Source of the DNA: Enterobacter cloacae complex sp. ECNIH7
GTDB taxonomy: Bacteria > Pseudomonadota > Gammaproteobacteria > Enterobacterales > Enterobacteriaceae
Direction of reading: 5' to 3'
NCBI RefSeq assembly: GCF_002208095.1
Contig: NZ_CP017990.1
Span: forward strand, 2,542,001-2,606,000
Length of the DNA stretch: 64,000 nucleotides
In this document: positions 40,015-48,570 of the stretch, piece by piece
Position numbering within the stretch: position 1 is the first letter of the stretch
Layout: each line of letters starts with the position of its first letter
Position numbers and translations under genes: made by a program
The notes under the pieces: generated by a model
What the model was told of the DNA's origin: nothing
What the model saw: only the letters and a program-made list of their open reading frames with translations
The model's database searches: none

Positions 40015-40108
40015 CCTCAAACATCACTGTCCGTAAGAATTCAAAAATTAATCCCCGGTAATGCCGGGCTTATTCGGTTCCAGAATAACGCACGGTAATA
40101 ATGACTTC

Positions 40109-40166
40109 ACATTCCTTCCGTTATTTCGAAGGAATGTAAGACTGTCAAATGACACGGGTCATTTGA
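40109..40166 (+). promoter_or_regulatory. two perfect inverted repeats upstream of hcp
   Basis: ACATTCCTTC/GAAGGAATGT (10 base pairs, 9-base loop, 40109-40137), then TCAAATGAC-ACGG-GTCATTTGA (9 base pairs, 4-base loop, 40145-40166). No T tract follows either, so they are operator-like or mRNA-structure signals, not terminators. Confidence 0.55.
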
Positions 40167-40276
40167 TATGAGGCAGAGGTAAAATATGGACGGTTTTATT
40201 CAGCCCCATGCTTTCCTGTTTGCCATATAAGTGCTTTTTCGAAAGCAATATTGTTCATCCACGAAGAGTAGATATT

Positions 40277-40759
40277 ATGGCTATTGATATGTTTCTGAAG
40301 GTCGAGGGTGTTACGGGCGAATCTAAAGATTCTAACCACACCGGCTGGACTGATATTACCTCCTTCTCCTGGGGCGCTTCCCAGCCAGGTAATATGAGCG
40401 TTGGCGGTGGCGGCGGTGCCGGTAAAGTTAACTTTAACGACCTGCACGTTAACGCGCTGATCGACAAGTCCACCACAGCTATCCTGAAACACTGCGCCAG
40501 CGGTAAACACCTGACCAAAGTTGAGCTGTCCGTCTGTAAAGCCGGCGGCCAGCAGGTGGAATACTCCCGCATCACGCTGGAAGATGTGCTGGTCACCTCT
40601 GTTCAGTACACCGGTGCTGACAACGGCGATACCGTTGGTGTGACCTATGCGTTCCAGGCTGCGAAAGTGAAACAGCAGTACTGGGAGCAGACCACGTCTG
40701 GTGGTAAAGGCGCTGAAAGCAGCGCTGGCTGGAACATCAAAGAAAACAAAGAAGCATAA
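40277..40759 (+). CDS. hcp: T6SS inner-tube protein Hcp (TssD)
   Basis: A 160-residue Hcp that forms the hexameric inner tube and carries small effectors in its lumen. The family opening MAIDMFLKVEGVTGESKDS and the blocks SFSWGASQPGNMSVGGGGGA and HVNALIDKSTTAILKHCASG are textbook Hcp1. It starts at the third possible in-frame ATG-type codon, where homology begins. A hairpin directly behind the stop separates it from tae4, probably giving Hcp more transcript than its cargo gene. Confidence 0.97.
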   Translation: MAIDMFLKVEGVTGESKDSNHTGWTDITSFSWGASQPGNMSVGGGGGAGKVNFNDLHVNALIDKSTTAILKHCASGKHLTKVELSVCKAGGQQVEYSRITLEDVLVTSVQYTGADNGDTVGVTYAFQAAKVKQQYWEQTTSGGKGAESSAGWNIKENKEA

Positions 40760-40763
40760 TAAT

Positions 40764-40785
40764 AGTGGGCCCGAAAGGGCTCACT
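40764..40785 (+). terminator. partial terminator/stabilising hairpin after hcp
   Basis: AGTGGGCCC-GAAA-GGGCTCACT, a 9-base-pair stem (one G-U) with a GAAA tetraloop and a weak TTTAT tail. It is likely leaky, protecting hcp mRNA and damping tae4. Confidence 0.6.
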
Positions 40786-40817
40786 TTATCCTGAGCTTCT
40801 TATCAAGGAGAAACAAG

Positions 40818-41309
40818 ATGTCTCAAATGCGTCCTGCTTTTGGTGCCGCCTGGAACAGATTCAGAGAAGTGAACATAAGCGTAGAACAGGTTGGCAAATT
40901 GTTGGGTGGAAAAGTTCAGCATAATATCGACGCCGGTATTTTTAAAAATGCCTGCCCAATTCGTATGAGCTACGTTTTAAATTACTGTGGCATTCCGATT
41001 CCTTCTAACAGTAAATATGCGACAGTGACCGGAAACGACAAAAAGCGCTATATGTTCCGCGTTAAAGATATGATTGCATTTCTACCCACGGTACTGGGCA
41101 ATGCCGATATGTCTGTCTCTTCTCCTACTCCTGCGCAATTTGCAGGCAAACAGGGCATTATCATCTTCACCGGGCACGGCTGGAGCGACGCTACCGGGCA
41201 TGTCACACTCTGGAATGGAAATATTTGCTCTGATGATTGCCATTTTCTGGGCTCACCGGGTAATGGTTCATTTATTCCGACCAACGCAACATTCTGGAGC
41301 CTGAAATGA
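40818..41309 (+). CDS. tae4: T6SS amidase effector Tae4
   Basis: A 163-residue peptidoglycan amidase effector of the Tae4 family. It cleaves the gamma-D-glutamyl-meso-diaminopimelate bond of peptide stems in the victim periplasm. The catalytic triad is visible as Cys46 (KNACPIRMS), His128 (ATGHVTLW) and Asp139 (CSDDC), the positions known for E. cloacae Tae4. The neighbouring Cys137 and Cys141 can form the reported disulfide. AAGGAG stands well placed before the ATG. It is delivered with Hcp, whose gene is directly upstream, and overlaps its immunity gene by four bases. Confidence 0.95.
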   Translation: MSQMRPAFGAAWNRFREVNISVEQVGKLLGGKVQHNIDAGIFKNACPIRMSYVLNYCGIPIPSNSKYATVTGNDKKRYMFRVKDMIAFLPTVLGNADMSVSSPTPAQFAGKQGIIIFTGHGWSDATGHVTLWNGNICSDDCHFLGSPGNGSFIPTNATFWSLK

Positions 41310-41659
41310 AACGTTTATTACTGCTGATCCTGGCTATAAATGCCCCTGCTGTTTATGCCCAAACCCTGCCTGATGTTAGCGCTTTTTCTCAGCAACAAAT
41401 CTTTGAAAACTGGGTGCAAAATCGATGCATCAGTAAGATTGCGGACAGTAAAAGTCTCAAAGATGATGCAGAGGCCAGTGCAGCCGCATGGCTGGAAGCA
41501 AGCAATCTCCCTGCTGAGAATTTTGAAAAAGCTGACAAGGTGATTGTTTCTTTACTGAAAGAGAAAGTAGGCGGTACCGAACCGGGTCAATATCAGGTTT
41601 TAAAGTGCAGCTTAATCGCCAACAGCGACGCGATTCGTCCGCTCAAAACCGCAAAATAG
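41306..41659 (+). CDS. tai4: Tae4 immunity protein Tai4
   Basis: A 117-residue periplasmic immunity protein: signal peptide MKRLLLLILAINAPAVYA, then an all-helical domain (FSQQQIFENWVQNRCISKIA, KADKVIVSLLKEKV) with two cysteines (NRCIS, LKCSL) that fit the Tai4 disulfide. It binds Tae4 and blocks its active site, protecting sister cells. Its ATG overlaps the tae4 stop (ATGA), ensuring coupled synthesis. Confidence 0.93.
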   Translation: MKRLLLLILAINAPAVYAQTLPDVSAFSQQQIFENWVQNRCISKIADSKSLKDDAEASAAAWLEASNLPAENFEKADKVIVSLLKEKVGGTEPGQYQVLKCSLIANSDAIRPLKTAK

Positions 41660-41677
41660 AAGCAATGGAATCGCCCC

Positions 41678-41715
41678 CAAACGCCGCCGTTCTCGCCCCG
41701 AGAGCGGCAGCGTTT
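41678..41715 (+). promoter_or_regulatory. long hairpin between tai4 and tagH
   Basis: CAAACGC-C-GCCG-TTCTCG pairs with CGAGAG-CGGC-A-GCGTTTG around a short CCC loop, about 16 base pairs with small interruptions. It has no T tract, so an mRNA processing or stabilising element is likelier than a terminator. Confidence 0.5.
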
Positions 41716-41745
41716 GAGCGCTAATCATACCAGCAGGAATACGCC

Positions 41746-43509
41746 ATGCGATTCACGATTATTTCTACGAAACCCGGTCATCAGCCGCCGCAAAGCAGCT
41801 GTGATTTTTACGCCCCGGGCGGCACCATTGGGCGCGGTACGGATAACAATCTGGTGTTGCCGGATAATGACCGCACCATCTCTCGTCTGCAGGCGATTGT
41901 TCACGTTGACGCCCAGGGCGAATGCCGCGTGACCAACCGTGGCAGCGTCACCCGCGTGGTATTAAATGACATTCCGCTGGAGCGAGGGCGTCAGGTTGAG
42001 CTGCAGGATGGCGACATTCTCGGTATTGATGACTACCGTATCGAAGTGTCCGAACTGATCCACGATACGCAGCCCGTGAGCCGTATGGCGGCCAGCATGC
42101 ATCAGCAGGCGCGTCCGGCAGCCGCACCCGCGCCCGCTGCGCAACCGAAGCCGGCGAGCGCCGCACCGCGCGGGAAGGCCGAGCCAACCGCCGTGCCAAC
42201 GGAGATCTGGGATAGCCTGATGCAGGAGTTCTCCATCTCCGACAGCATCTCCAGCAACCGTACAAAACCGCAGCCTGCTGCATCGCACGATCCGTTCTCC
42301 CAGCCTTCGGCCCCGGAGCGTAACGCTGAAGATCCGCTGGCGATGTTCAACGACAGCGATCCAAAGCTCGAGCGTAAGAACGTTGACCCGGACACGCTGT
42401 TCAGCGACGAAGCGTTGTTCAAAAAAGAGAGTATTTTTGACGACGTCACCCCGTCAACGCTGGTGCCGCCGGGCGAGACGACCCCCGCTAAGCAAGAAGA
42501 CGAGGCGACGGACGAACTCGATCCGCTGGCCCTGTTTGGCGGTAAGGCCAGCGCGCCAGCCGCGCGTAATGACGACCCGCTCGGGCTGATGGGCGGCGCC
42601 CCATTAACCCATCCGGATGACATTCTTACCGAAAAGCCTGCGCCAGTGCCGGAACCCGAGCAGGAAGAGGACGTGCTGGCCGATTCTCCGCTGTTCGCCC
42701 CTGAGCCGCAGGAAGAACCGCGTGCTGAAGAAGAGCCCGCGCGACCGGATTACGCAGGCTTCACCATGCCTACGCCACAGGCCGTTGCGCGCAGCAGCGC
42801 TCAGGCCCCGAAGGGCCGTCTGCGCATCGACCCGGTCAATAACGCCGCCGCCCCAACCGCTACGGCGAACAGCGGTGAGAAGGGCGAAGTGCTGCAGGGC
42901 GAGCTGCTGGAGGCGCTGCTGGAAGGCATGGGTCTGAGCGAAATGCAGCCCGTCCCGCAGTTTGACCGGGAAAATATGCGTCAGCTCGGGCAAATCCTCG
43001 GTATGTTCTCTCAGGGGACCGTGGCGCTGCTCTCCTCGCGTTCCATTCTCAAGCGTGGCGTGAAGGCCGATATGACCATGGTGCTGGACGATGCCAACAA
43101 CCCGTTCAAGCTGTTGCCGACCGGCAAAACCGTGCTGATCCAGATGTTCGGCACCCCGATGCCGGGCTTTATGCCGCCGACCAAATCCGTGCGCGACGCG
43201 CTGATCGATCTTCAGGCGCACCAGCTGGGCATGATCTCCGGTATCCGCGCCATCATTGCCGCGATGCTGCAGTCCTTTAACCCGGAACAGCTGGAAGAGC
43301 AGGCGAAGCAGAACGGGATGACCTCTCGTCTGGCGCTGCCGGGCAGCCGCAAAGCCGCCCTGTGGGACTATTTTGTTCGCAGCTATGGCGAGACGGCGGG
43401 CGAGATTGAGGATGACTTCCACACCCTGTTCGGCGAAGCCTTCCTTCATGCCTACGACATGGAGGTGAATCAGTACAAAGACTCACAGAGCGGATCGGAA
43501 GACAAATGA
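41746..43509 (+). CDS. tagH: T6SS FHA-domain protein TagH (Fha)
   Basis: A 587-residue protein with an N-terminal forkhead-associated domain (about 25-95; GRGTDNNLVLPDNDRTISRLQA, INRGS-like TNRGSVTRV) that binds phosphothreonine. A long acidic, proline/alanine-rich, low-complexity middle (about 120-380) follows, then a C-terminal TagH/ImpI domain (about 390-575; MVLDDANNPFKLLPTGKTVL). In the threonine phosphorylation pathway, PpkA phosphorylates Fha to license firing and PppA reverses it. It overlaps pppA by four bases. Confidence 0.94.
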   Translation: MRFTIISTKPGHQPPQSSCDFYAPGGTIGRGTDNNLVLPDNDRTISRLQAIVHVDAQGECRVTNRGSVTRVVLNDIPLERGRQVELQDGDILGIDDYRIEVSELIHDTQPVSRMAASMHQQARPAAAPAPAAQPKPASAAPRGKAEPTAVPTEIWDSLMQEFSISDSISSNRTKPQPAASHDPFSQPSAPERNAEDPLAMFNDSDPKLERKNVDPDTLFSDEALFKKESIFDDVTPSTLVPPGETTPAKQEDEATDELDPLALFGGKASAPAARNDDPLGLMGGAPLTHPDDILTEKPAPVPEPEQEEDVLADSPLFAPEPQEEPRAEEEPARPDYAGFTMPTPQAVARSSAQAPKGRLRIDPVNNAAAPTATANSGEKGEVLQGELLEALLEGMGLSEMQPVPQFDRENMRQLGQILGMFSQGTVALLSSRSILKRGVKADMTMVLDDANNPFKLLPTGKTVLIQMFGTPMPGFMPPTKSVRDALIDLQAHQLGMISGIRAIIAAMLQSFNPEQLEEQAKQNGMTSRLALPGSRKAALWDYFVRSYGETAGEIEDDFHTLFGEAFLHAYDMEVNQYKDSQSGSEDK

Positions 43510-44303
43510 ATATCGCAACGGCTTCTCTCTCCCGCCAGGGGACGCGCGCCAGCAACCAGGATCAGACGGGAGAAACCATAGGGGAACGTTCGGCCTGCTT
43601 TGTCGTCTGCGACGGCATCGCGGGCCTGCCGGGCGGTGAGGTGGCTGCAGAGCTGGCCCGCAACAGCATTATCTCCCGCTTCGATGGCGACAAACATCTT
43701 AATGCGCAGCATATCCGCGACTACGTGCAGACGGCGAACCGCACCATCCTCAGCGAACAGCAGGCCGTTCAGGACTATCGCCGGATGGGCACGACGCTGG
43801 TCAGCCTGTTCATTGACCGTGATTACGGTCTGGCCTACTGGGCGCACGCCGGAGACAGCCGCCTGTACCTGTTTCGCCGGGGATGGCTGTGGCATGTGAC
43901 CACCGACCACAGCCTGGTGCAGCAGATGAAAGACGCCGGGCACCAGACCGACGATCTCAACAGCAATCTGCTGTACCTCGCGCTGGGGATTGAAAACGGC
44001 GGGCCGGAAGCGAGCTACAGCGACGTGGTGCAGGTTGAAGACGGCGATGCATTCTTACTCTGCACCGACGGGTTCTGGCACGGCGTTAGCGAAGAGCAAA
44101 TGAAGCAGTCGCTGCATATGGTCAATACGCCGCAGGAGTGGCTGACCTTAATGAACCAAATCATTCAAAAGAATGGCGAACAGGAGGGGAATGCTCAGGA
44201 TAACTATACTGCCCTGGCGGTATGGATGGGCAACCCTCAGGACACCACTTTGCTGCACACCCTCTCTGACGCAGCACAATTTCTTCCCTGCGGAACTGAT
44301 TAG
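43506..44303 (+). CDS. pppA: T6SS PP2C-type phosphatase PppA
   Basis: A 265-residue PPM/PP2C serine/threonine phosphatase. Motifs RASNQDQTGETIG, FVVCDGIAGLPGGEVAAEL, YWAHAGDSRLYLFR and DAFLLCTDGFW carry the metal-binding aspartates. It antagonises the PpkA-like kinase encoded at 52289 by dephosphorylating TagH. The start overlaps the tagH stop (ATGA), so the two are translationally coupled. The family's usual VADGMGG reads VCDGIAG, a tolerated variation. Confidence 0.93.
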   Translation: MNIATASLSRQGTRASNQDQTGETIGERSACFVVCDGIAGLPGGEVAAELARNSIISRFDGDKHLNAQHIRDYVQTANRTILSEQQAVQDYRRMGTTLVSLFIDRDYGLAYWAHAGDSRLYLFRRGWLWHVTTDHSLVQQMKDAGHQTDDLNSNLLYLALGIENGGPEASYSDVVQVEDGDAFLLCTDGFWHGVSEEQMKQSLHMVNTPQEWLTLMNQIIQKNGEQEGNAQDNYTALAVWMGNPQDTTLLHTLSDAAQFLPCGTD

Positions 44304-44319
44304 ACACACAAGGAACGAT

Positions 44320-45318
44320 ATGAAACTTTGGCTATCGGGTTTGGCACTTCTGGCGGTCACCTCCACCGCGCAGGCTGAGAATTTCCGCATCGTGCAGTCT
44401 CCTGCGCAGAAGCTGGATATCTGGATCGACAACATCAAAGACAACACGCCGCAGAGCTGGTGTAAGCCAGAGGTGGCGCTGCGCATTGTGGCGAATGGTA
44501 AGAAAGACGTCTCCGTGCTGGAGAACTTTGTGCCGCGTCTTGGCTCCCTGCTGGAACACCAGTGCAGCAAAGTGAATAAGCTTAGCTGGACGCTCAACGA
44601 TCCGGCGGGTACCACGCTGGCGCAGGGTACGGCAGGCAAAGCGCAGGACTGGGCGCTGGTGGTGAAACAGGAGCAGGCCGCGCCTGCTGCGACCGTCACC
44701 GCAACCCCAGCCAGCGGCGCGCTGCTGCCGCCGGACCAGAACGTGGCTTCCCGCACCGTCGCGGCTGACCGCACGCCGTGGCAGGAATTTACCCTGCAGG
44801 ACGGCTGCCACCTGCGCACCTTCTGGGAAGGGGGCGCTTCCGCTCCGGCGCTCTTTATTCCGGATTCTGACACCACCCGCTGCGGTAACGGCAGCTGGCT
44901 GAGCGGACACACCGTGGTTTCGCAGTCCCGCAACGGCGGACAGAAAGAGATGGCGGTGACCTACATTCATGGCTTCCCGGTGACGGGTCTGAATCAAAGC
45001 GCCGATCCGGAAAACGCGCTGATCACCTCCGTCAACAAAGAGCGCATGGTATTCAGCACGCCAAACAGCGACCAGAGCTGGATGATTCTGCCTTACGATA
45101 GCGCCCTGAACAGCTGGAAAAGCAATGGCACCGTAGCGGTGGAGATCTCCCGTGAAATTGCCAGCGACGATGCAAAACTGCAGGCGCGTATTGCGGCGGT
45201 GAAAAAAACCTGGAGCGCCTGGGTTGCACCCGGCACTCCGCTGAATATCGTTCTGATTGACACCCTGCGTCCTCAGCTGCGCGACCCGGCCGTCGGCGCA
45301 TGGCGCGCGGCGAATTAA
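44320..45318 (+). CDS. exported T6SS-cluster protein of unknown function
   Basis: A 332-residue protein with a clear signal peptide (MKLWLSGLALLAVTSTAQA). The mature part has cysteine-containing blocks (SWCKPEVALRIV, HQCSKVNKLSWTL, DGCHLRTFWEGG, TTRCGNG) suggesting two disulfides and a beta-rich periplasmic fold. I cannot assign it to a named Tss or Tag family. It lies between pppA and tagJ in the core operon with AAGGA before the ATG, so a periplasmic accessory role, for example in sensing or wall contact, is plausible. The frame extends upstream into pppA, but those residues are a shadow. Confidence 0.82.
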   Translation: MKLWLSGLALLAVTSTAQAENFRIVQSPAQKLDIWIDNIKDNTPQSWCKPEVALRIVANGKKDVSVLENFVPRLGSLLEHQCSKVNKLSWTLNDPAGTTLAQGTAGKAQDWALVVKQEQAAPAATVTATPASGALLPPDQNVASRTVAADRTPWQEFTLQDGCHLRTFWEGGASAPALFIPDSDTTRCGNGSWLSGHTVVSQSRNGGQKEMAVTYIHGFPVTGLNQSADPENALITSVNKERMVFSTPNSDQSWMILPYDSALNSWKSNGTVAVEISREIASDDAKLQARIAAVKKTWSAWVAPGTPLNIVLIDTLRPQLRDPAVGAWRAAN

Positions 45319-45327
45319 GGAGTGTCT

Positions 45328-46140
45328 ATGAATACGCTCTATCAACACCTGGCGGGCGAGTCGCTCAGCGATGCGCTGGCGCGCCTTGAAGCTGAAATCA
45401 AAGCCCGTCCGGCAGATGCCGACCTCCGCGCCGCGTTCGTGCAGTTTTTAACCCTCAGCGGCAACTGGACGCGCGCGCTGACCCAGCTGAAAAGCTGGCT
45501 GGCGCTGAAGCCTCAGGCGAAGCCCACCGTCACGCTGCTGGAGCAATCCATTCAGGGCGAACTGCAGCGCGCGCAGGTGATGGCGGGACAGGCGCGTCCG
45601 GCTATGCCTGAAACCCAGTGGCCGTGGCTGACGACCCTGGCCTCGGCGCTGAGCGAGGAGGGCGAGCGCGCCCGGGCGCTGCGTCTCGAAGCCCTCGATC
45701 GGGCTGAGGCCAGCGCCGGCCAGATTATCCTCGAAAACGAGGAGACGCAGGCGTTTGACTGGCTGATGGACGGTGATGCCCGTCTCGGCCCGGTCTGCGA
45801 AACCATCGTGAACGGCCGTTATTTCTGGCTGCCGTTCAGCGCCATCGCGGAGATCCGTTTCCAGGCACCCGCCAGCGTGACCGATCTGGTCTGGCGTCAC
45901 GCGCTGGTGCGCCTGACCGACGGTACGGAGCAGGTGTGTCAGATCCCGGCGCGTTACCCGTTTGCTGCCGATGCCACTGATGCGGTCAAATTAGGCCGCA
46001 CCACCGAATGGCAGCCGCTCGACGAAGACGGCACTCTTTACGAAGGCAGGGGCCAGAAGGCCTGGCTGAGCGAGCAAAGCGAATACCCGCTGCTGTCATT
46101 AAGCCTCGTGACGTTTGCGACGGATGGAGCCGATGAGTAA
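45328..46140 (+). CDS. tagJ: T6SS accessory protein TagJ (ImpE)
   Basis: A 270-residue ImpE/TagJ (HsiE) protein. The helical tetratricopeptide-like N-terminal half (ALARLEAEIKARPADADLRAAFVQ, WTRALTQLKSWLAL) is followed by a conserved C-terminal domain (FDWLMDGDARLGPVCETIVNG, WLPFSAIAEIRFQ). In other bacteria TagJ binds the N-terminus of TssB and modulates ClpV-dependent sheath turnover. AAGGAG lies five bases before this ATG; a GTG two codons earlier is less likely. It overlaps tssE by eight bases. Confidence 0.92.
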   Translation: MNTLYQHLAGESLSDALARLEAEIKARPADADLRAAFVQFLTLSGNWTRALTQLKSWLALKPQAKPTVTLLEQSIQGELQRAQVMAGQARPAMPETQWPWLTTLASALSEEGERARALRLEALDRAEASAGQIILENEETQAFDWLMDGDARLGPVCETIVNGRYFWLPFSAIAEIRFQAPASVTDLVWRHALVRLTDGTEQVCQIPARYPFAADATDAVKLGRTTEWQPLDEDGTLYEGRGQKAWLSEQSEYPLLSLSLVTFATDGADE

Positions 46141-46696
46141 TCCCGCTGGCGAAGGCGATCTGCTGCGCAGCGGCTGGCAAGCCCGCAGCAGGCAGGAGAA
46201 GGTGGGGGCGCGTGACAAAATGCAGCCCTCGCTGCTGGATCGTCTCACCGATAACGACCCGGAAAAAAAACGCGAGTCGGCCAACAGCAATCTGATCACC
46301 CACGCCGCCCTGCGCCGCAACGTCCTGCGCGATCTGCAGTGGCTGTTTAACACCATCAACCACGATGCCTCCGGCGACTTGAGCGCCTTGCCGCACGTGA
46401 GGCGCTCGGTGGTCAACTTCGGCGTCGCGCCGCTGGCCGGGAAAAGGATGTCGGATATCGAATGGCACGACATTCAGCGCAAGCTCACCGAGGCCATCAT
46501 CAATTTTGAGCCGCGCATTTTGCCGCAGGGGCTGCAGGTCCGCTGCGTGTCGGATACCTCCTCGCTGGATCTGCACAACGTGCTTTCCATCGAGATCAAA
46601 GGGCGTCTGTGGTGTGTGCCGTACCCGCTGGAGTTTCTGTTTCGTACCGATGTCGATCTGGAAAACGGCCATTTTGAACTGAAAGATGCGGGGTAA
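46133..46696 (+). CDS. tssE: T6SS baseplate protein TssE
   Basis: A 187-residue gp25-like TssE. Family motifs are SLLDRLTDNDPEKKRES, VRRSVVNFGVAPLAGKRMSD and the conserved EFLF-type ending PLEFLFRTDVDLENGHFEL. It connects baseplate wedge and sheath. It starts inside the tagJ stop region (ATGAGTAA); an in-frame ATG three codons earlier (46124) is possible. It is followed two bases later by tssF. Confidence 0.94.
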   Translation: MSNPAGEGDLLRSGWQARSRQEKVGARDKMQPSLLDRLTDNDPEKKRESANSNLITHAALRRNVLRDLQWLFNTINHDASGDLSALPHVRRSVVNFGVAPLAGKRMSDIEWHDIQRKLTEAIINFEPRILPQGLQVRCVSDTSSLDLHNVLSIEIKGRLWCVPYPLEFLFRTDVDLENGHFELKDAG

Positions 46697-46698
46697 TC

Positions 46699-48570
46699 AT
46701 GGAAAGTAAACTGCTCGAATATTACAACCGCGAGCTGGCCTATCTGCGCGAAATGGGGGCCGAGTTTGCCGAACGCTACCCAAAAGTCGCCGGACGGCTG
46801 GGCATGCGCGGCATCGAAGTGGCGGACCCGTATACCGAACGTCTGATGGAGGGCTTCGCCTTCCTGACCTCCCGCGTGCAGATGAAAATGGACGCGGAGT
46901 TTCCGCGCTTCTCCCAGCGTCTGCTGGAGATGATTGCCCCTAACTATCTCGCGCCCACGCCGTCGATGGCTATCGCGGAGATTGAGCCCGACAGCAGCCG
47001 GGGCGATCTGAGCAAGGGCTTCATTGTGCCGCGCGGCACCATGATGGACAGCCTGGCGCTGAAAAAAACCGGCGTGACCTGCAGCTATACCACGGCGCAC
47101 GAGGTCAACCTGCTGCCGCTGAAAATCGACAAGGTCGAGCTGGGCGGCGTGCCCGCCGATCTGCCGCTGGCGCAGCTGGGGCTGAGCCAGCGGCAGATCG
47201 GCAGCGCCTTAAGGATCCGCATCGCCTGCGACGGCCCGCAAAACCTCGGACACCTGGATTTCGACCGCCTGGAATTTTTCCTCGGCGGTCCGGATATTGA
47301 AGCGCTGAAGCTGCTGGAGCTGGTGATGGAGCATCACGCCGGGATCGTCTGCCAGACGGTCAGCCCGCAGCCGCAGCGACAGCTGCTGGCGTCGGACGCG
47401 CTGCGCCAGGAGGGCTTTGAGCCTGACCAGGCTCTGCTTCCCGACGATCTGCGCAACTTTGACGGCTACCGCCTGCTGCAGGAGTATTTCGCCTTTCCGG
47501 CCCGCTTCCGCTTCATCAGCCTGAGCGGTCTGGGCACGCTTATCGAACGCTGTGAAGGCGAAAAAGCCTTCGACATCTTCATTCTGCTGGATAAGTCGGA
47601 TGAACAGCTGGAGCGCGTGGTCGATGCCAGCCATCTGGCGCTGCACTGTACCCCGGTCATCAACCTTTTCCCAAAGGTCGCGGCGCGTCAGAAGCTGAAT
47701 GAAGGCCAGCATGAATACCATCTGGTGGTCGATAACATTCGTCCTCTGGATTATGAAATTTACGCGGTCAAAAAAATCTATGGCAGCGCGGACGGCCAGC
47801 GCGATGACCAGACGTTTCGTCCATTCTGGAGCACCTGGAGCGGTGATGCGGGCAACTACGGGGCCTATTTTTCCCTGCGCCGCGAACAGCGCGTGCTGTC
47901 CGAGCACGCCCTGCGCTACGGCACCCGTACCGGCTATATCGGTTCAGAGGTGTTTGTTTCGCTGGTGGATGAACAGCACGCCCCGTGGCAGGAAAACCTG
48001 CGCTATATCTCTGCCGAGGTGCTCTGCACCAGCCGCGACCTGCCGCTGATGCTGCAGCAGGAGCTCGGGCAGTTCATTATGGCCGATTCTATGCCGGTGA
48101 AATCCCTCACCCTGCGCAAAGGCCCGACGCCGCCGCGCCCGGCGCTGGCGGAAGGGTTCAGCACCTGGCGGCTCATCAGCCAGCTGCAGATGAACTACCT
48201 CAGCCTGATGGACAGCGAAAACGAAGACGGCGCGGCCGCGCTGCGCCAGCTGTTAGGGCTGTACGCCAACCTGGCAGAAACGCCCGTTGCGCGTCAGGTG
48301 GAGGGGGTACGCCACTGCGTGCTGGAGCCGGTTCACCGCCGCGTGCCTGAACCCGGCCCGGTCGTTTTCGCCCGCGGGATCGGCATCACCCTGACGGTGG
48401 ATGAGCGAGCCTTTTCCGGCGCCAGCCCGTGGCTTTTCGGCAGCGTGATGGAGCGCCTCTTTGCCCGCCTGGTATCCATCAATAGCTTTACGGAGTTCAC
48501 CCTGAAAAGTCAGCAGCGCGGCGAGATTGGCTACTGGGCGCCGCGCATGGGTAAAAGGGCGCTGATATGA
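46699..48570 (+). CDS. tssF: T6SS baseplate protein TssF
   Basis: A 623-residue TssF (VasA/ImpG). The N-terminus LEYYNRELAYLREMGAEFAERYPK and FPRFSQRLLEMIAPNYLAPTPSM are diagnostic, and the C-terminal SINSFTEFTLKSQQRGEI is typical. With TssG, TssE and TssK it makes the baseplate wedge. Its stop overlaps the tssG start by four bases. Confidence 0.96.
   Translation: MESKLLEYYNRELAYLREMGAEFAERYPKVAGRLGMRGIEVADPYTERLMEGFAFLTSRVQMKMDAEFPRFSQRLLEMIAPNYLAPTPSMAIAEIEPDSSRGDLSKGFIVPRGTMMDSLALKKTGVTCSYTTAHEVNLLPLKIDKVELGGVPADLPLAQLGLSQRQIGSALRIRIACDGPQNLGHLDFDRLEFFLGGPDIEALKLLELVMEHHAGIVCQTVSPQPQRQLLASDALRQEGFEPDQALLPDDLRNFDGYRLLQEYFAFPARFRFISLSGLGTLIERCEGEKAFDIFILLDKSDEQLERVVDASHLALHCTPVINLFPKVAARQKLNEGQHEYHLVVDNIRPLDYEIYAVKKIYGSADGQRDDQTFRPFWSTWSGDAGNYGAYFSLRREQRVLSEHALRYGTRTGYIGSEVFVSLVDEQHAPWQENLRYISAEVLCTSRDLPLMLQQELGQFIMADSMPVKSLTLRKGPTPPRPALAEGFSTWRLISQLQMNYLSLMDSENEDGAAALRQLLGLYANLAETPVARQVEGVRHCVLEPVHRRVPEPGPVVFARGIGITLTVDERAFSGASPWLFGSVMERLFARLVSINSFTEFTLKSQQRGEIGYWAPRMGKRALI

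Larger units (their letters stand above)
39933..40276. other. tssC-hcp intergenic region, structured hcp leader
   Basis: 344 bases with no gene, the largest gap in the T6SS cluster. They hold repeat copy B (39948-40014), then two perfect inverted repeats (40109-40137 and 40145-40166) and a TAAAAT at 40180-40185 that could be a -10. The region probably gives hcp its own promoter or an RNA-level control separate from the structural operon (inference). Confidence 0.65.
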
